The notes under the pieces: generated by a model
Databases searched by the model: none
Seen by the model: the letters and a program-made list of their open reading frames with translations, nothing else
Told to the model about the DNA's origin: nothing
Assembly (NCBI GenBank): GCA_900540785.1
Contig: UQHF01000014.1
Location: 22,323 to 86,322, forward strand
Direction: 5' to 3'
Length of the DNA stretch: 64,000 nucleotides
Source: an uncultured Blautia sp.
GTDB lineage: Bacteria > Bacillota > Clostridia > Lachnospirales > Lachnospiraceae
Made by a program: the position numbers and the translations under genes
Part shown: one piece after another, positions 18,424 to 27,024 of the stretch
Layout of the letters: each line of letters begins with the position of its first letter
Position numbering within the stretch: position 1 is the stretch's first letter

Positions 18424-19467
18424 ATGGTTTTCTGTGTGCCGGTATTTTCCGGGGGTTGTCCCGAAATGTTTTTTGAAGAGCCGGTTAAAATGCTCTGGAT
18501 TTTCAAAGCCTGCCATATGGCTGATCTCTGCCACGCTGATGTCCGTTGTGGTAAGAAGAGTGCGGGCTTTCTGAAAACGAAGACTCTGGATGATCTGGGT
18601 AAAGGATTTTCCAGTATATGCTTTGATAAGCCTGGAGCAGTGTCCCTGAGAAAAATGAAACGTTTCTGCAAGCTCCTGAAGGGTAACGGAATCAAAATGT
18701 TCCTCCATGTACTGAATCAGTTCCATACATACCAGATTTCCTTTGCGGGTCATAAGGGGATATTGAATCCGCTCCTCATAATTCTGAAGGATTTTTGCGA
18801 AAAGAATCATAAGCTGGCTGTTCAGTATATTTTCGTAGTAATTCTTTTTTTCTGTGTATTCCAGAAACATGGTAAGCACATGCTCGCGAAGATTTTTATC
18901 TCTGTCTGTATCGAGAATGAGATAGGAATTTCCTGTGTTGGAAAACAGGGACTGGTTAAAAAACAGGGAAATTTTATTTCCGTCATAAAGCATATTGTAG
19001 AAAAGGTTTTCAAATGTTCCACGGCGGATCAGGATATTTAAGACAAGGCTGGAATCAAATACGCTGATGGAGTGGGAGACGTGAGGGGCAAGGAGGCAGA
19101 ACTGTCCCTCAGTCAGGGTGATTTCGTCCTGGTTGATTTTCTGCGTACAGGAGCCGCAAAGCACATAGGCAAGCTCAAAGAATACGTGCTTGTGGCGAAA
19201 AGCAGGTGTATAACGGTTGTGCTTACTTAAAATAATGCTGTTTTTATTATCCGGTGAAAAGTATGTTTCATCAGACATGGAGGAGGGCATATATCCGGTG
19301 TCTACTTCTGTGATGATCAGGCGGCGGTCAAGAACCTCCTGATAATTCAGATTTTTTAAAAATTCCTCCAGTTTCCAGCGTTTCTGATGTGCATCATAAT
19401 AGCTTTCATAAAATTTTTCGTCTTCATTAAACTCGAGAAGATTCTGGTATAATTCTTCTGTTGTCAT
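18418..19467 (-). CDS. AraC-family transcriptional regulator (rhamnoside locus)
   Basis: 349 residues from the ATG at 19467, with a GAAAGGG-like site upstream; an earlier in-frame start exists at 19530. The N-terminal effector half has a cupin-like stretch (AFRHKHVFFELAYVL), and a typical AraC double helix-turn-helix forms the last 100 residues (MAGFENPEHFNRLFKKHFGTTPGKYR). It is divergent from the GPH symporter/GH78 operon and is the obvious candidate for its activator, with a plant-cell-wall or mucin sugar as effector. Confidence 0.87.
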   Translation of the reverse strand: MTTEELYQNLLEFNEDEKFYESYYDAHQKRWKLEEFLKNLNYQEVLDRRLIITEVDTGYMPSSMSDETYFSPDNKNSIILSKHNRYTPAFRHKHVFFELAYVLCGSCTQKINQDEITLTEGQFCLLAPHVSHSISVFDSSLVLNILIRRGTFENLFYNMLYDGNKISLFFNQSLFSNTGNSYLILDTDRDKNLREHVLTMFLEYTEKKNYYENILNSQLMILFAKILQNYEERIQYPLMTRKGNLVCMELIQYMEEHFDSVTLQELAETFHFSQGHCSRLIKAYTGKSFTQIIQSLRFQKARTLLTTTDISVAEISHMAGFENPEHFNRLFKKHFGTTPGKYRHTENHS

Positions 19468-19497
19468 GGAATGGATCCCTTTCTTTGTTATGTTTTT

Positions 19498-19510
19498 TGT
19501 TATCATAACA
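19498..19510. promoter_or_regulatory. Dyad in the AraC/GPH intergenic region
   Basis: Perfect 6-bp arms, TGTTAT C ATAACA, between the divergent AraC regulator and the symporter operon. It is a possible operator; a second imperfect dyad (ATGTcatgaAACAT) follows within 20 bases. No clear -35/-10 pair was found for the operon. Confidence 0.35.
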
Positions 19511-19611
19511 GAAATGTCATGAAACATCAATAAATAAGGTGATTAAATGCAATGGCGAAATTTGTCGTTTTTGCATACAATGTAGGCAGAAAGGGAAACG
19601 GAGGTTATATC

Positions 19612-20976
19612 ATGGAAAAACAGCAAATGACCGGAAAGGTCAAAAGAGAAATCTGGAGACAGAGAATCGGATATGGTTCTGCAGATTTTGCATGCAACCT
19701 TATCTGGCAGATGATTTCACTGTATCTGTTATATTTTTATACAGATGTGATGGATCTGAACGAGGTATCAATCGCCCTCATGTTTGTAGTGTGCAGGGTT
19801 ATTGATGCGGGAACAGACCTGTTAATCGGGTATTGTATTGACAAGACACATACAAAGTGGGGAAAATCACGCCCGTATTTTCTTTTTGGAGCAGCGCCTT
19901 TTGCAATTTTCGCAGTTCTGGCATTTTCCGTGCCGGATATTTCTCCAACAGGAAAACTTGTATACGCCTATGTGACTTACATCGGACTTTCTTTTATGTA
20001 CACAGTAGTAAATATTCCAATGGCGTCGATTCTCCCAAGCCTTACGGCAAGCACAGAGGAGAGAACGGCTCTTTCCACATCAAGAAAGTTTTTCGGATTT
20101 CTGGGAGCTTCTGTTGTAAGTGCAACTGCATTAAAGCTTGTTGACACATTCGGCGGCGGAAACGAGGCTCTGGGCTTTCGTATTGTTATGATCATATTTG
20201 GCATTGTAGGCTGCGCGATCTTCTTCTTTACCTTTGCGTCTGTAAGGGAGCGTGTGACAACAGTTTCTACACAGGCAACACTTGTGGAAAGTCTGAAATC
20301 TCTGGCAAAGAACAAGCCCTGGATTATTTTTGCATTAAATGTCCTTGTGATGTGGGGCGGATTTTTTATCCAGACAAGCGCCATTGTATATTATTATAAG
20401 GCAGTCATCGGAAGCGTGTCACTTTCGGTTACAGTAGCTACGATCATGTCTGTAGTTCCTATGGCAGCAAACTTTTTTGTTCCTGCTTTTGCAAAACGGC
20501 TTGGAAAGAGAAATCTCTATGTTAATGCGGCAGCAGTGCAGCTTGCGGGTCTTCTTGTTATCTGGGCAGCAGGAATGAACCATACGGTAATTCTTGTCGG
20601 GGCAGTTGTGACTGCTTTTGGATATGGAGTAAAAGAAAGTATTTACTTCTCCATGCAGGCAGACCCGGTAGATTACGGCGAGTGGAAAACAGGAATTAAT
20701 ACAGCCGGCTCTTTATCTGCGATTAACGGCTTTCTTGGAAAAGTGGCACAGGCAGCAGCAGGCGGAATCGGAGGTCTTCTTCTCGCATGGGGAGGATATG
20801 AGGGAAGCGCAGCCGTGCAGAGTGCAAACGCAGTGACTGCAATCCGCGCCATGTACCTTTATATTCCAATGATTCTTCTTGTATGTTCCATTGTGATCAT
20901 GATGTTTTATAACCTGGATAAGATTTATCCGCAGATAAAGAGAGAGCTTGAGCAGCGTCAGCAGAATAAGGAGTGA
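19612..20976 (+). CDS. GPH-family sugar:cation symporter
   Basis: Major-facilitator transporter of the glycoside-pentoside-hexuronide family, 454 residues, about 12 transmembrane helices. Family features are YGSADFACNLIWQ in helix 1, the loop GRVIDA-like CRVIDAGTDLLIGYCIDKT, then KWGKSRPYFLFG, and PVDYGEWKTG in the C-terminal half. Start: ATG at 19612 behind GGAGG; a longer frame upstream is unlikely. It leads an operon with an HPr-like gene and a GH78-like rhamnosidase, so the likely cargo is a rhamnose-containing glycoside. Confidence 0.92.
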   Translation: MEKQQMTGKVKREIWRQRIGYGSADFACNLIWQMISLYLLYFYTDVMDLNEVSIALMFVVCRVIDAGTDLLIGYCIDKTHTKWGKSRPYFLFGAAPFAIFAVLAFSVPDISPTGKLVYAYVTYIGLSFMYTVVNIPMASILPSLTASTEERTALSTSRKFFGFLGASVVSATALKLVDTFGGGNEALGFRIVMIIFGIVGCAIFFFTFASVRERVTTVSTQATLVESLKSLAKNKPWIIFALNVLVMWGGFFIQTSAIVYYYKAVIGSVSLSVTVATIMSVVPMAANFFVPAFAKRLGKRNLYVNAAAVQLAGLLVIWAAGMNHTVILVGAVVTAFGYGVKESIYFSMQADPVDYGEWKTGINTAGSLSAINGFLGKVAQAAAGGIGGLLLAWGGYEGSAAVQSANAVTAIRAMYLYIPMILLVCSIVIMMFYNLDKIYPQIKRELEQRQQNKE

Positions 20977-20984
20977 AAAAAGAC

Positions 20985-21224
20985 ATGGTAAAAAAAGAAG
21001 TGTTTTTTCAGACAATGAGCGATATACAGAATTTTAATAAAATTGCATTTCGATGCGATTACGATGTAGATTTGCAGCAGGGAAAATATCTTGTAGATGC
21101 AAAATCCATTATGGGAATTTTCAGCATGGACGTGGGAAAACCGCTGGTTCTTGTTCTTCATGCAGAGGAGGAAAAGGAACTGTTAAAATTTCAGGATTAT
21201 TTTAAAGAGGAGATCGAGGGATAG
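20985..21224 (+). CDS. HPr-like protein lacking the active-site histidine (Crh-like)
   Basis: A 79-residue HPr-fold protein. The regulatory-serine region is well kept (DAKSIMGIFSMDVG, Ser41 matching HPr Ser46), but the segment that should carry the phosphotransfer histidine (G-I-H-A-R-P in HPr) reads MSDIQNFNKIA, with no histidine. It therefore cannot take part in PTS phosphotransfer. It may instead be a serine-phosphorylated cofactor like Bacillus Crh, which partners CcpA. It sits 8 bp after the symporter stop and 3 bp before the rhamnosidase gene, so it is a fixed member of this operon. AAGGAG precedes ATG 20985; an in-frame GTG at 20973 is less likely. Confidence 0.82.
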   Translation: MVKKEVFFQTMSDIQNFNKIAFRCDYDVDLQQGKYLVDAKSIMGIFSMDVGKPLVLVLHAEEEKELLKFQDYFKEEIEG

Positions 21225-21227
21225 AAG

Positions 21228-22802
21228 ATGGCATTTACCTTTCAGATTAACAGAGATGTAAAATTTAATCATAATGAAACCCTTTTAAAAAAAGCAGAAG
21301 AAAACCGCCCGGAGATTTTTAAGACAAAAGCAGTTCCAAAAAGAATCGTAGAACTTACCAAAGATGAGACAAAGTTAAACGGCTGGGGTGTAAAAGAGGC
21401 GGAGATTTCGCTGGAAAACTTATCCTCTGTCGGAATGAAGCGAGACGATTCCGTGATCCTGGATTTTGGAGAACATTGCGTGGGAAGTTTTTCTGTGAAT
21501 ATTTCCTCTGTTGGTTCTCCTATGGACGCGCCTTTATATATGCGCGTCCGCTTTGGGGAAATACCGGCAGAGCTTGCAGGAGATTCTTCCTCTTATGAAG
21601 GGTGGCTCAGCAAATCCTGGATTCAGGAGGAGTTTATTCATCTCGACGAACTTCCGACAAAATTATCGCTTCCAAGAAGATACAGTTTCCGATATGTGGA
21701 ACTGAAAGTTCTGGATACATCTCCAAAGTGGCAGGCAGTTTTTGACAGTCCGGAAGTAGTAAAAGAAACTTCCGCAGATTATAGGAACTTAAAAGAGATT
21801 TCTGTGGAAGAAGAGCTGAAAAAGATTTACGAGGTCAGTGTAAAAACTCTGGCAGAATGTATGCAGGACGTATTTGAGGACGGACCCAAAAGAGACAGAC
21901 GTCTGTGGATTGGAGATCTGCGTCTGCAGGCGCTTGCAAATTATGTGACTTTTGACAATGTGGAGCTTGTAAAACGATGTCTTTATCTGTTTGCAGCAAT
22001 GAATACAACAGAGGGGAAAATTCCGGCAAATGTGTTTGTAAAGCCCTCCTGTCTTCCGGACGATACCTTCCTGTTTGATTACAGCCTTTTCTTTATTTCT
22101 GTTCTTTATGATTATGAAATGGCACATGAGGACAGAGAGTTCTTAAAGGAGCTGTTCCCTGTGGCAAAGGCGCAGATGGATCTGTCTCTTTCTATGGTAG
22201 ACGAAACAGGGCGGCTTGTATGTAAGGAAGAGTATCCTGTTTTTATAGACTGGTCCAATGAATTTAATAAAGATACAGCAGGACAGGCTGTAATGATTTA
22301 TGTGTTGAAACAGTTCATCACCCTTTCAAAGATTATGGGAGAAGAAACAGAAGCGTATGAGGCTGTTCTTGAAAAAATGGTTTCCTATGCAAAAAAAATC
22401 CTGTTCTCTCCGGAGAGAGGGATGTTTCTCTCCGGGGAAGAACAGGAATGTAATCTTGCAAGCCAGGTGTGGATGGTTCTTGCCCATGTGATGAGCGAAG
22501 AAGAAAATAAGGCAATTATGACAAGAGCCGTAAAAGAATTATTTCCTGTAAAAGGAATTGCAACTCCTTATATGTACCATCACGTAACAGAGGCACTGTT
22601 TGAAGCAGGGCTTCAAGAGGAGGCAATCCGCCTTTTGAAATCCTACTGGGGAGAAATGATCCGCCTTGGGGCTGATACCTTCTGGGAGGCATTTGAGCCG
22701 GAAAATCCGGATTATTCTCCTTATGGAAATCCTATTGTGAGCAGCTACTGTCATGCGTGGAGCTGTACACCTGTCTATTTAATTCATAAATATCTGTTGT
22801 GA
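21228..22802 (+). CDS. GH78-like alpha-L-rhamnosidase
   Basis: 524 residues with no signal peptide, so a cytoplasmic enzyme. The N-terminal third is beta-rich and jelly-roll-like. The (alpha/alpha)6 catalytic domain contains the GH78 signature EDGPKRDRRLWIGD at 217-230, which holds the catalytic acid region, and a C-terminal DTFWEAF block near 496-502. It is shorter than many GH78 enzymes because accessory beta domains are missing. With the GPH symporter it would cleave imported rhamnosides; the linkage is not determinable here. An unsaturated-rhamnogalacturonyl or other GH78-related activity cannot be excluded. Confidence 0.8.
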   Translation: MAFTFQINRDVKFNHNETLLKKAEENRPEIFKTKAVPKRIVELTKDETKLNGWGVKEAEISLENLSSVGMKRDDSVILDFGEHCVGSFSVNISSVGSPMDAPLYMRVRFGEIPAELAGDSSSYEGWLSKSWIQEEFIHLDELPTKLSLPRRYSFRYVELKVLDTSPKWQAVFDSPEVVKETSADYRNLKEISVEEELKKIYEVSVKTLAECMQDVFEDGPKRDRRLWIGDLRLQALANYVTFDNVELVKRCLYLFAAMNTTEGKIPANVFVKPSCLPDDTFLFDYSLFFISVLYDYEMAHEDREFLKELFPVAKAQMDLSLSMVDETGRLVCKEEYPVFIDWSNEFNKDTAGQAVMIYVLKQFITLSKIMGEETEAYEAVLEKMVSYAKKILFSPERGMFLSGEEQECNLASQVWMVLAHVMSEEENKAIMTRAVKELFPVKGIATPYMYHHVTEALFEAGLQEEAIRLLKSYWGEMIRLGADTFWEAFEPENPDYSPYGNPIVSSYCHAWSCTPVYLIHKYLL

Positions 22803-22848
22803 TGCAGAAGCATTTGTACTGCATCTTCTGACAGTAACTTTCAGAGAA

Positions 22849-23958
22849 TCAGAAGCATTTGCTGCAGGGACCATATCCCCGGGCAATAGCTTCTGATTCT
22901 GTTATTTGAGAAGCCTTATCGGGATTCATGCGTCCGCAGTCGGGAATGCTGTGGTATTTTTCTCCTGTTGCAGGAATCCAGACCATAGCGCCTGAGGAGT
23001 CGGAAGCCTGTGAGGACGGCGAGGAGGTTTCCGTGGAGAACTCTTCGGAAGACGGTGCATCTGTTTCTGCGGAAGAATCTCCGGCAGAGTAATCGTTGCA
23101 CGGCTCCTGATTCCAGGAAATGGTCTGACCATCTGACACGGCAATTACAGTTCCCTGTTTATCTGTGCGGAAAACAGGAATGTTCATGGAAGAAAGGCGT
23201 TCCATTGTATCGGCAGAAGGATGGCCGTATTTGTTGCCTTCTCCGCAGCTTACGACTGCCCAGGAAGGGGTGGAAGCCTCCAGAAAATCCCAGGTGGTGG
23301 AACTCTGGGAACCGTGGTGACCGAGAGAGAGGACGTCGCAGTCAAGACTTACGCCGGTACTTATCATGTCCTGTTCGCTTGTCTCTTCCGCGTCGCCTGT
23401 AAAGAGAAAGCTGTTGCTTCCGTTTGTAAAGCGGATTACTACGGAATTTTTGTTGCTGTCGTTTGGGTCAATTCCGGAAGGTGCAAGTACGGTAAAGCTT
23501 CCTGTTCCAAAAGAAAAGGTATCTCCTGGTTTGGGGTACTGAATGGAAATGGCGTTCGCAGTCGCTGCATTTACAAAATCCATATATAAATCAGTACCCT
23601 GATGGTAATCTGCGCCGAGAATGTTTTCTACAGAAAAGTTCTGAAGACATTTTAAAAGTCCGCCCAGATGATCCGCATCATAGTGGGAGGAAATCATATA
23701 GTCAATATTTTCCACATTCTGATTGTGAAGATATTCCACGACCTCGTCGCCGTGGCTGGTATCGCCTCCGTCATAGAGAAGGTTTTCTCCGCCTGACTGA
23801 ACGAGAATGGAAAGTCCCTGACCAACGTCCAGAAAGTGAACCGCCATATCCTGCGCGCCGCTCTCTGCATGGACAGGAAGGCTTCTTGCCGAAAACAGAA
23901 GAGTGAGAGCAAGAAGAAGCGGAAGAAAAAGTGAAAGACGTTTCTTTTTGTGCTTCAT
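22849..23958 (-). CDS. Secreted metallo-beta-lactamase-fold (ComEC C-terminal-like) protein
   Basis: 369 residues. The signal peptide (1-31, ending VHA) is followed by a beta-lactamase/MBL domain of the kind found at the C-terminus of ComEC: FLDVGQG, metal motif H92-x-D94-x-D96-H97 (SHYDADHLGG), FTGDAE and LGHHGSQSS. A Ser/Thr/Glu-rich linker at about 290-322 leads to a tail of about 45 residues with cysteines (DCGRM and GPCSKCF) resembling the small metal-binding tail seen in secreted nucleases. It is probably an extracellular or wall-associated nuclease/phosphodiesterase. Good AAGGAG site. Monocistronic. Confidence 0.85.
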   Translation of the reverse strand: MKHKKKRLSLFLPLLLALTLLFSARSLPVHAESGAQDMAVHFLDVGQGLSILVQSGGENLLYDGGDTSHGDEVVEYLHNQNVENIDYMISSHYDADHLGGLLKCLQNFSVENILGADYHQGTDLYMDFVNAATANAISIQYPKPGDTFSFGTGSFTVLAPSGIDPNDSNKNSVVIRFTNGSNSFLFTGDAEETSEQDMISTGVSLDCDVLSLGHHGSQSSTTWDFLEASTPSWAVVSCGEGNKYGHPSADTMERLSSMNIPVFRTDKQGTVIAVSDGQTISWNQEPCNDYSAGDSSAETDAPSSEEFSTETSSPSSQASDSSGAMVWIPATGEKYHSIPDCGRMNPDKASQITESEAIARGYGPCSKCF

Positions 23959-23989
23959 AGTAAAATTCTCCTTTTGGTAAACAGAGCAA

Positions 23990-24083
23990 AGAATCTCGCC
24001 TGCGAGATTCTACGCCTGCGGCGGGGCGCTTTAGCGACATACTTCTTTTCCGCCGCAGTGCGCTCCTACGCGGAGCGTTTTTT
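23990..24083. repeat. GC-rich multi-hairpin element
   Basis: Three hairpins in under 100 bases of otherwise A-T rich DNA. Hairpin 1 is AGAATCTCGC / GCGAGATTCT (23990-24011). Hairpin 2 is CTGCGGCGG / CCGCCGCAG (24016-24058), with an inner CGCT/AGCG. Hairpin 3 is CGCTCC / GGAGCG (24061-24077) plus T6, a good plus-strand terminator although no plus-strand gene ends here. It resembles an intergenic palindromic repeat family or a small structured RNA. Confidence 0.55.
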
Positions 24084-24121
24084 ATGCTATGGAACATTAC
24101 GGAGTAATTTCCTATAGCATA
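24083..24121. repeat. Long imperfect hairpin next to ssrA terminator
   Basis: TATGCTAT-GGAA and TTCCTATAGCATA arms (one bulge) with an inner ATTAC/GTAAT pair, flanked by T6 on the left and A6 on the right. It lies between the GC-rich hairpins and the ssrA terminator. Confidence 0.5.
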
Positions 24122-24157
24122 AAAAAGCTTCGGAAATGTAACATTCCCAAAGCTTTT
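24122..24157 (-). terminator. ssrA terminator
   Basis: Minus strand: AAAGCTTTGGGAATGT pairs with ACATTTCCGAAGCTTT, with only a G-T wobble and one mismatch, then T-run. It begins almost at the end of the mature tmRNA. Confidence 0.85.
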
Positions 24158-24159
24158 AG

Positions 24160-24505
24160 TGGACCTGGCGGGAATCGAACCCGCGTCCGAAAGCCTATCC
24201 CCTCAGGCATCTCCCATCACAGTCGCTGTTTTAACATTCCCTCGGCAGCACGCCCACCGACAGGCTTACTGCTTCAGTAGCTTCATGATACATCTGCCGG
24301 GGCAAAGCTTACCCGACAAGGTTTCTCACATAGTTGACGCCAGATTCCTGAAGTGTGAGTGCATCAGGGCTGACGAGCAGCAATTAGGCTGCTAACGCGT
24401 ACTGTTCGTCTGCGTTTATATTTAGGTTCCCGGTTGGTACGCAGTCCAGGAGTCTGCGGATGGCTTCCCAAGCTTCAAAACCCCCGTCGAAACCAGTACA
24501 AGCCC
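24160..24505 (-). ncRNA. ssrA: Transfer-messenger RNA (tmRNA)
   Basis: Ribosome-rescue RNA, about 346 nt. The 5' end begins GGGCUUG, followed by the typical CUGGUUUCGACGGGG. The 3' end has a T-arm (GGxUUCGAUUCCCGCC) and CAGGUCC, which pairs with GGGCUUG to form the acceptor stem. The tag reading frame is at 24413-24384 and reads ADEQYALAA followed by TAA, preceded by an AAC codon. The tag is therefore AADEQYALAA or ANADEQYALAA depending on the resume codon; the LAA end is the usual protease degron. The three bases after the discriminator A are CTA, so the terminal CCA is not encoded. Confidence 0.95.
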
Positions 24506-24570
24506 GAAGACTTCACAGAAAATTCTGTGCTGGAAAACAGACGAAAGGGCAGAAATCTGCCTGTTCCCTT

Positions 24571-24599
24571 ATTATATGCAGATATATTTCAGATGTCAA
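24571..24599 (-). promoter_or_regulatory. ssrA promoter
   Basis: Consensus TTGACA, 17-bp spacer, TATAAT on the minus strand, about 60 bases before the mature 5' end. The leader between them can form small hairpins (for example CACAGAA/TTCTGTG at 24514-24529), as expected of a precursor trimmed by RNase P. Confidence 0.85.
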
Positions 24600-24699
24600 G
24601 GAGGATTTTTTGAGAAATTCCCATAATCGTTCACAGAAGGAACATATTTCTCTGCTATAGTACAGGTAAAGATGCAAAGGAAGAACGGAGGGACAGAGA

Positions 24700-25380
24700 A
24701 TGGATGCATTAAAAATTCTTGTAGTAGATGATGAAAGCCGTATGAGAAAGCTGGTAAAAGATTTCCTTACCAGAAAGAATTTTCAGGTTCTGGAAGCAGG
24801 AGACGGAGAAGAGGCAATGGATATTTTTTACCGGGAAAAAGATATTAATCTGATTATTCTTGATGTGATGATGCCGAAAATGGACGGCTGGGAAGTGTGC
24901 CGGGAAATACGAAAAACCTCAAAAGTTCCTATTATTATGCTGACAGCGAGAAGCGATGAGAGGGACGAGCTTTTAGGCTTTGAGCTTGGGGTAGATGAGT
25001 ATATTTCCAAGCCTTTCAGCCCCAAAATTCTTGTGGCAAGAGTAGAAGCAATTCTTCGAAGAACAAGACAGAGCAATCCGGAAGATGTGATTTCCTGCGG
25101 AGGAATTGTCATTGACAAGGCGGCTCATATCGCCTCTGTGGATGGAGTGCCTATGGAATTAAGTTTTAAGGAATTTGAACTTCTTACCTATTTCCTCGAA
25201 AACGAAGGCATCGCTCTTTCCAGAGAAAAAATCTTAAATTCTGTGTGGAATTACGATTACTTCGGAGATGCGAGAACGATTGATACCCATGTGAAGAAGC
25301 TGAGAAGCAAAATGGGAAATAAAGGCGAATACATTAAGACTGTATGGGGAATGGGATATAAGTTTGAGGTGGAGGAATGA
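24700..25380 (+). CDS. OmpR/PhoB-family response regulator
   Basis: 226 residues. The receiver domain has the acidic pair at 10-11, phospho-acceptor D55 (LIILDVMMPKMDG), T82 and K104. A winged-helix DNA-binding domain occupies about 130-224 (DARTIDTHVKKLRSKMG). GGAGG precedes the ATG. The stop overlaps the start of the kinase gene by ATGA, so the pair is cotranscribed and translationally coupled. The stimulus and targets are unknown; general envelope-type systems share this architecture. Confidence 0.94.
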   Translation: MDALKILVVDDESRMRKLVKDFLTRKNFQVLEAGDGEEAMDIFYREKDINLIILDVMMPKMDGWEVCREIRKTSKVPIIMLTARSDERDELLGFELGVDEYISKPFSPKILVARVEAILRRTRQSNPEDVISCGGIVIDKAAHIASVDGVPMELSFKEFELLTYFLENEGIALSREKILNSVWNYDYFGDARTIDTHVKKLRSKMGNKGEYIKTVWGMGYKFEVEE

Positions 25381-26897
25381 AAAAGCCGGAAAAAAAGGAA
25401 ACAGAAAAAAAAGGAAAGAAATTTCACACCCTGCGCCATCAGATTTCCATGATTTTTACGGCAGTTCTTTTATTTTCCATTGTAACCATCACTGTGATCA
25501 ACGGTTTCTTTCTTGAAAAATATTATATTTCTCAGAAAGTGGAGATGCTTCTTCAGGCAGAGGCAACTTTGAGTAAACTGGATATAGAGGCAATTCTTGA
25601 AAATGGAGATGTTTCTGTTGCAGATGAAATTGGCAGGGACAGCGCCAGAAACAATTTTTCCTGGGTTATTACAGACGAGGCAAACAGTTTTGAATACGGC
25701 TGGGGAGAAAGTAAGGATATGCTTCGCGTCCGGCTGTTCGGATACATCTACGATCTGGAACAGGACAAGCCAAAAGGAAAGATCCTGCGGAAATCCGAGC
25801 ACTGTACCATTCAGCAGATCCATGATCGGTTTGCAGGAATGGATTACGTGGAGTGCTGGGGACAGTTTGATAACGGATACTATTACCTGATTCGTACGCC
25901 GCTTGAAAGTATCCGGGAAAGCGCGGGGATTTCCAACAAGTTTTATTTCTTTGTGGGAATTGTGATCGTGCTGTTCAGCGGAATGATCATCATGGTGTTT
26001 ACAAATAAGATTACAAAGCCCATCAGCGAGCTTACAAAGCTTTCCAGAAGAATGTCGGATCTGGAATTTGACGCAAGATACGAGAGCAGCGTGGGAAATG
26101 AGATCGATCTTCTGGGAGAAAGCTTTAACAGAATGTCAGAGCAGCTTGAGAGCACCATATCTGAATTGAAATCTGCAAATATTAAGCTTCAGAAGGATAT
26201 TGAAGATAAAGTAAAAATCGATAAAATGCGAAAGGAATTTCTGGATAATGTTTCCCATGAGCTGAAAACGCCGATCGCGCTTATCCAGGGATATGCGGAA
26301 GGGTTAAAAGAAAATATTTCCGATGATCCGGAGAGCAGGGAATTTTACTGCGACGTTATTATGGACGAAGCTTCGAAAATGAATAAGCTGGTAAAAAATC
26401 TTCTTGTCTTAAATCAGCTGGAATCCGGAAAAGATGAGACGATAATGGAGCGCTTTGATATTGTATCTCTCATTCGCGGGGTTCTCCAGACAATGGACAT
26501 CATGATCCAGCAGAAGGAAGCCAATGTGATTTTTGAGGAGGAGTCTCCTGTTTATGTATGGGCAGATGAATTTAAGGTAGAAGAGGTTGTGACAAATTAT
26601 GTGAGCAACGCTTTGAATCATCTGGAAGGAGAACGTCAGATTGAACTGAAGCTTCAAATGGAAGGAGACAGGGTGAAAGTATCTGTCTTTAACACAGGAA
26701 AGCCTATTCCGGAGGAAGACCTTCCAAATCTCTGGAGCAAGTTCTATAAGGTAGATAAGGCGAGAACAAGAGAGTACGGCGGAAACGGCATCGGTCTTTC
26801 TATCGTAAGGGCGATCATGGAGGGAATGGACCAGAAATTCGGTGTGCAGAATTACGAAAACGGAGTAGAATTCTGGTTCACTCTTGACAGAAAATAG
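25377..26897 (+). CDS. Sensor histidine kinase
   Basis: Partner of the preceding OmpR regulator, 506 residues. Transmembrane helices lie at about 24-44 and 189-210 and enclose an extracytoplasmic sensor region. HAMP follows, then the HisKA domain with phospho-acceptor His294 (NVSHELKTPIALIQGY). The HATPase_c domain has VTNYVSNALNHL and GGNGIGLSIV boxes. It is a classical EnvZ-type kinase, distinct from the two YesM kinases in this window. Confidence 0.94.
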   Translation: MKKPEKKETEKKGKKFHTLRHQISMIFTAVLLFSIVTITVINGFFLEKYYISQKVEMLLQAEATLSKLDIEAILENGDVSVADEIGRDSARNNFSWVITDEANSFEYGWGESKDMLRVRLFGYIYDLEQDKPKGKILRKSEHCTIQQIHDRFAGMDYVECWGQFDNGYYYLIRTPLESIRESAGISNKFYFFVGIVIVLFSGMIIMVFTNKITKPISELTKLSRRMSDLEFDARYESSVGNEIDLLGESFNRMSEQLESTISELKSANIKLQKDIEDKVKIDKMRKEFLDNVSHELKTPIALIQGYAEGLKENISDDPESREFYCDVIMDEASKMNKLVKNLLVLNQLESGKDETIMERFDIVSLIRGVLQTMDIMIQQKEANVIFEEESPVYVWADEFKVEEVVTNYVSNALNHLEGERQIELKLQMEGDRVKVSVFNTGKPIPEEDLPNLWSKFYKVDKARTREYGGNGIGLSIVRAIMEGMDQKFGVQNYENGVEFWFTLDRK

Positions 26898-26939
26898 CAT
26901 TTTATGGTAAGAAAAGCAGGCAGAAGTAAAGAAAGCTCT

Positions 26940-26967
26940 TTGCAACTGTCTGTTTTTGCGTTATACT
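26940..26967 (+). promoter_or_regulatory. Predicted ung promoter
   Basis: TTGCAA, 16-bp spacer, TATACT, about 55 bases upstream of the ung start. Confidence 0.55.
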
Positions 26968-27024
26968 GTAACAATGAAATTATGAAAAATGGCGTAATAT
27001 GCGCCGGACAAAGAGGTGAATTAC

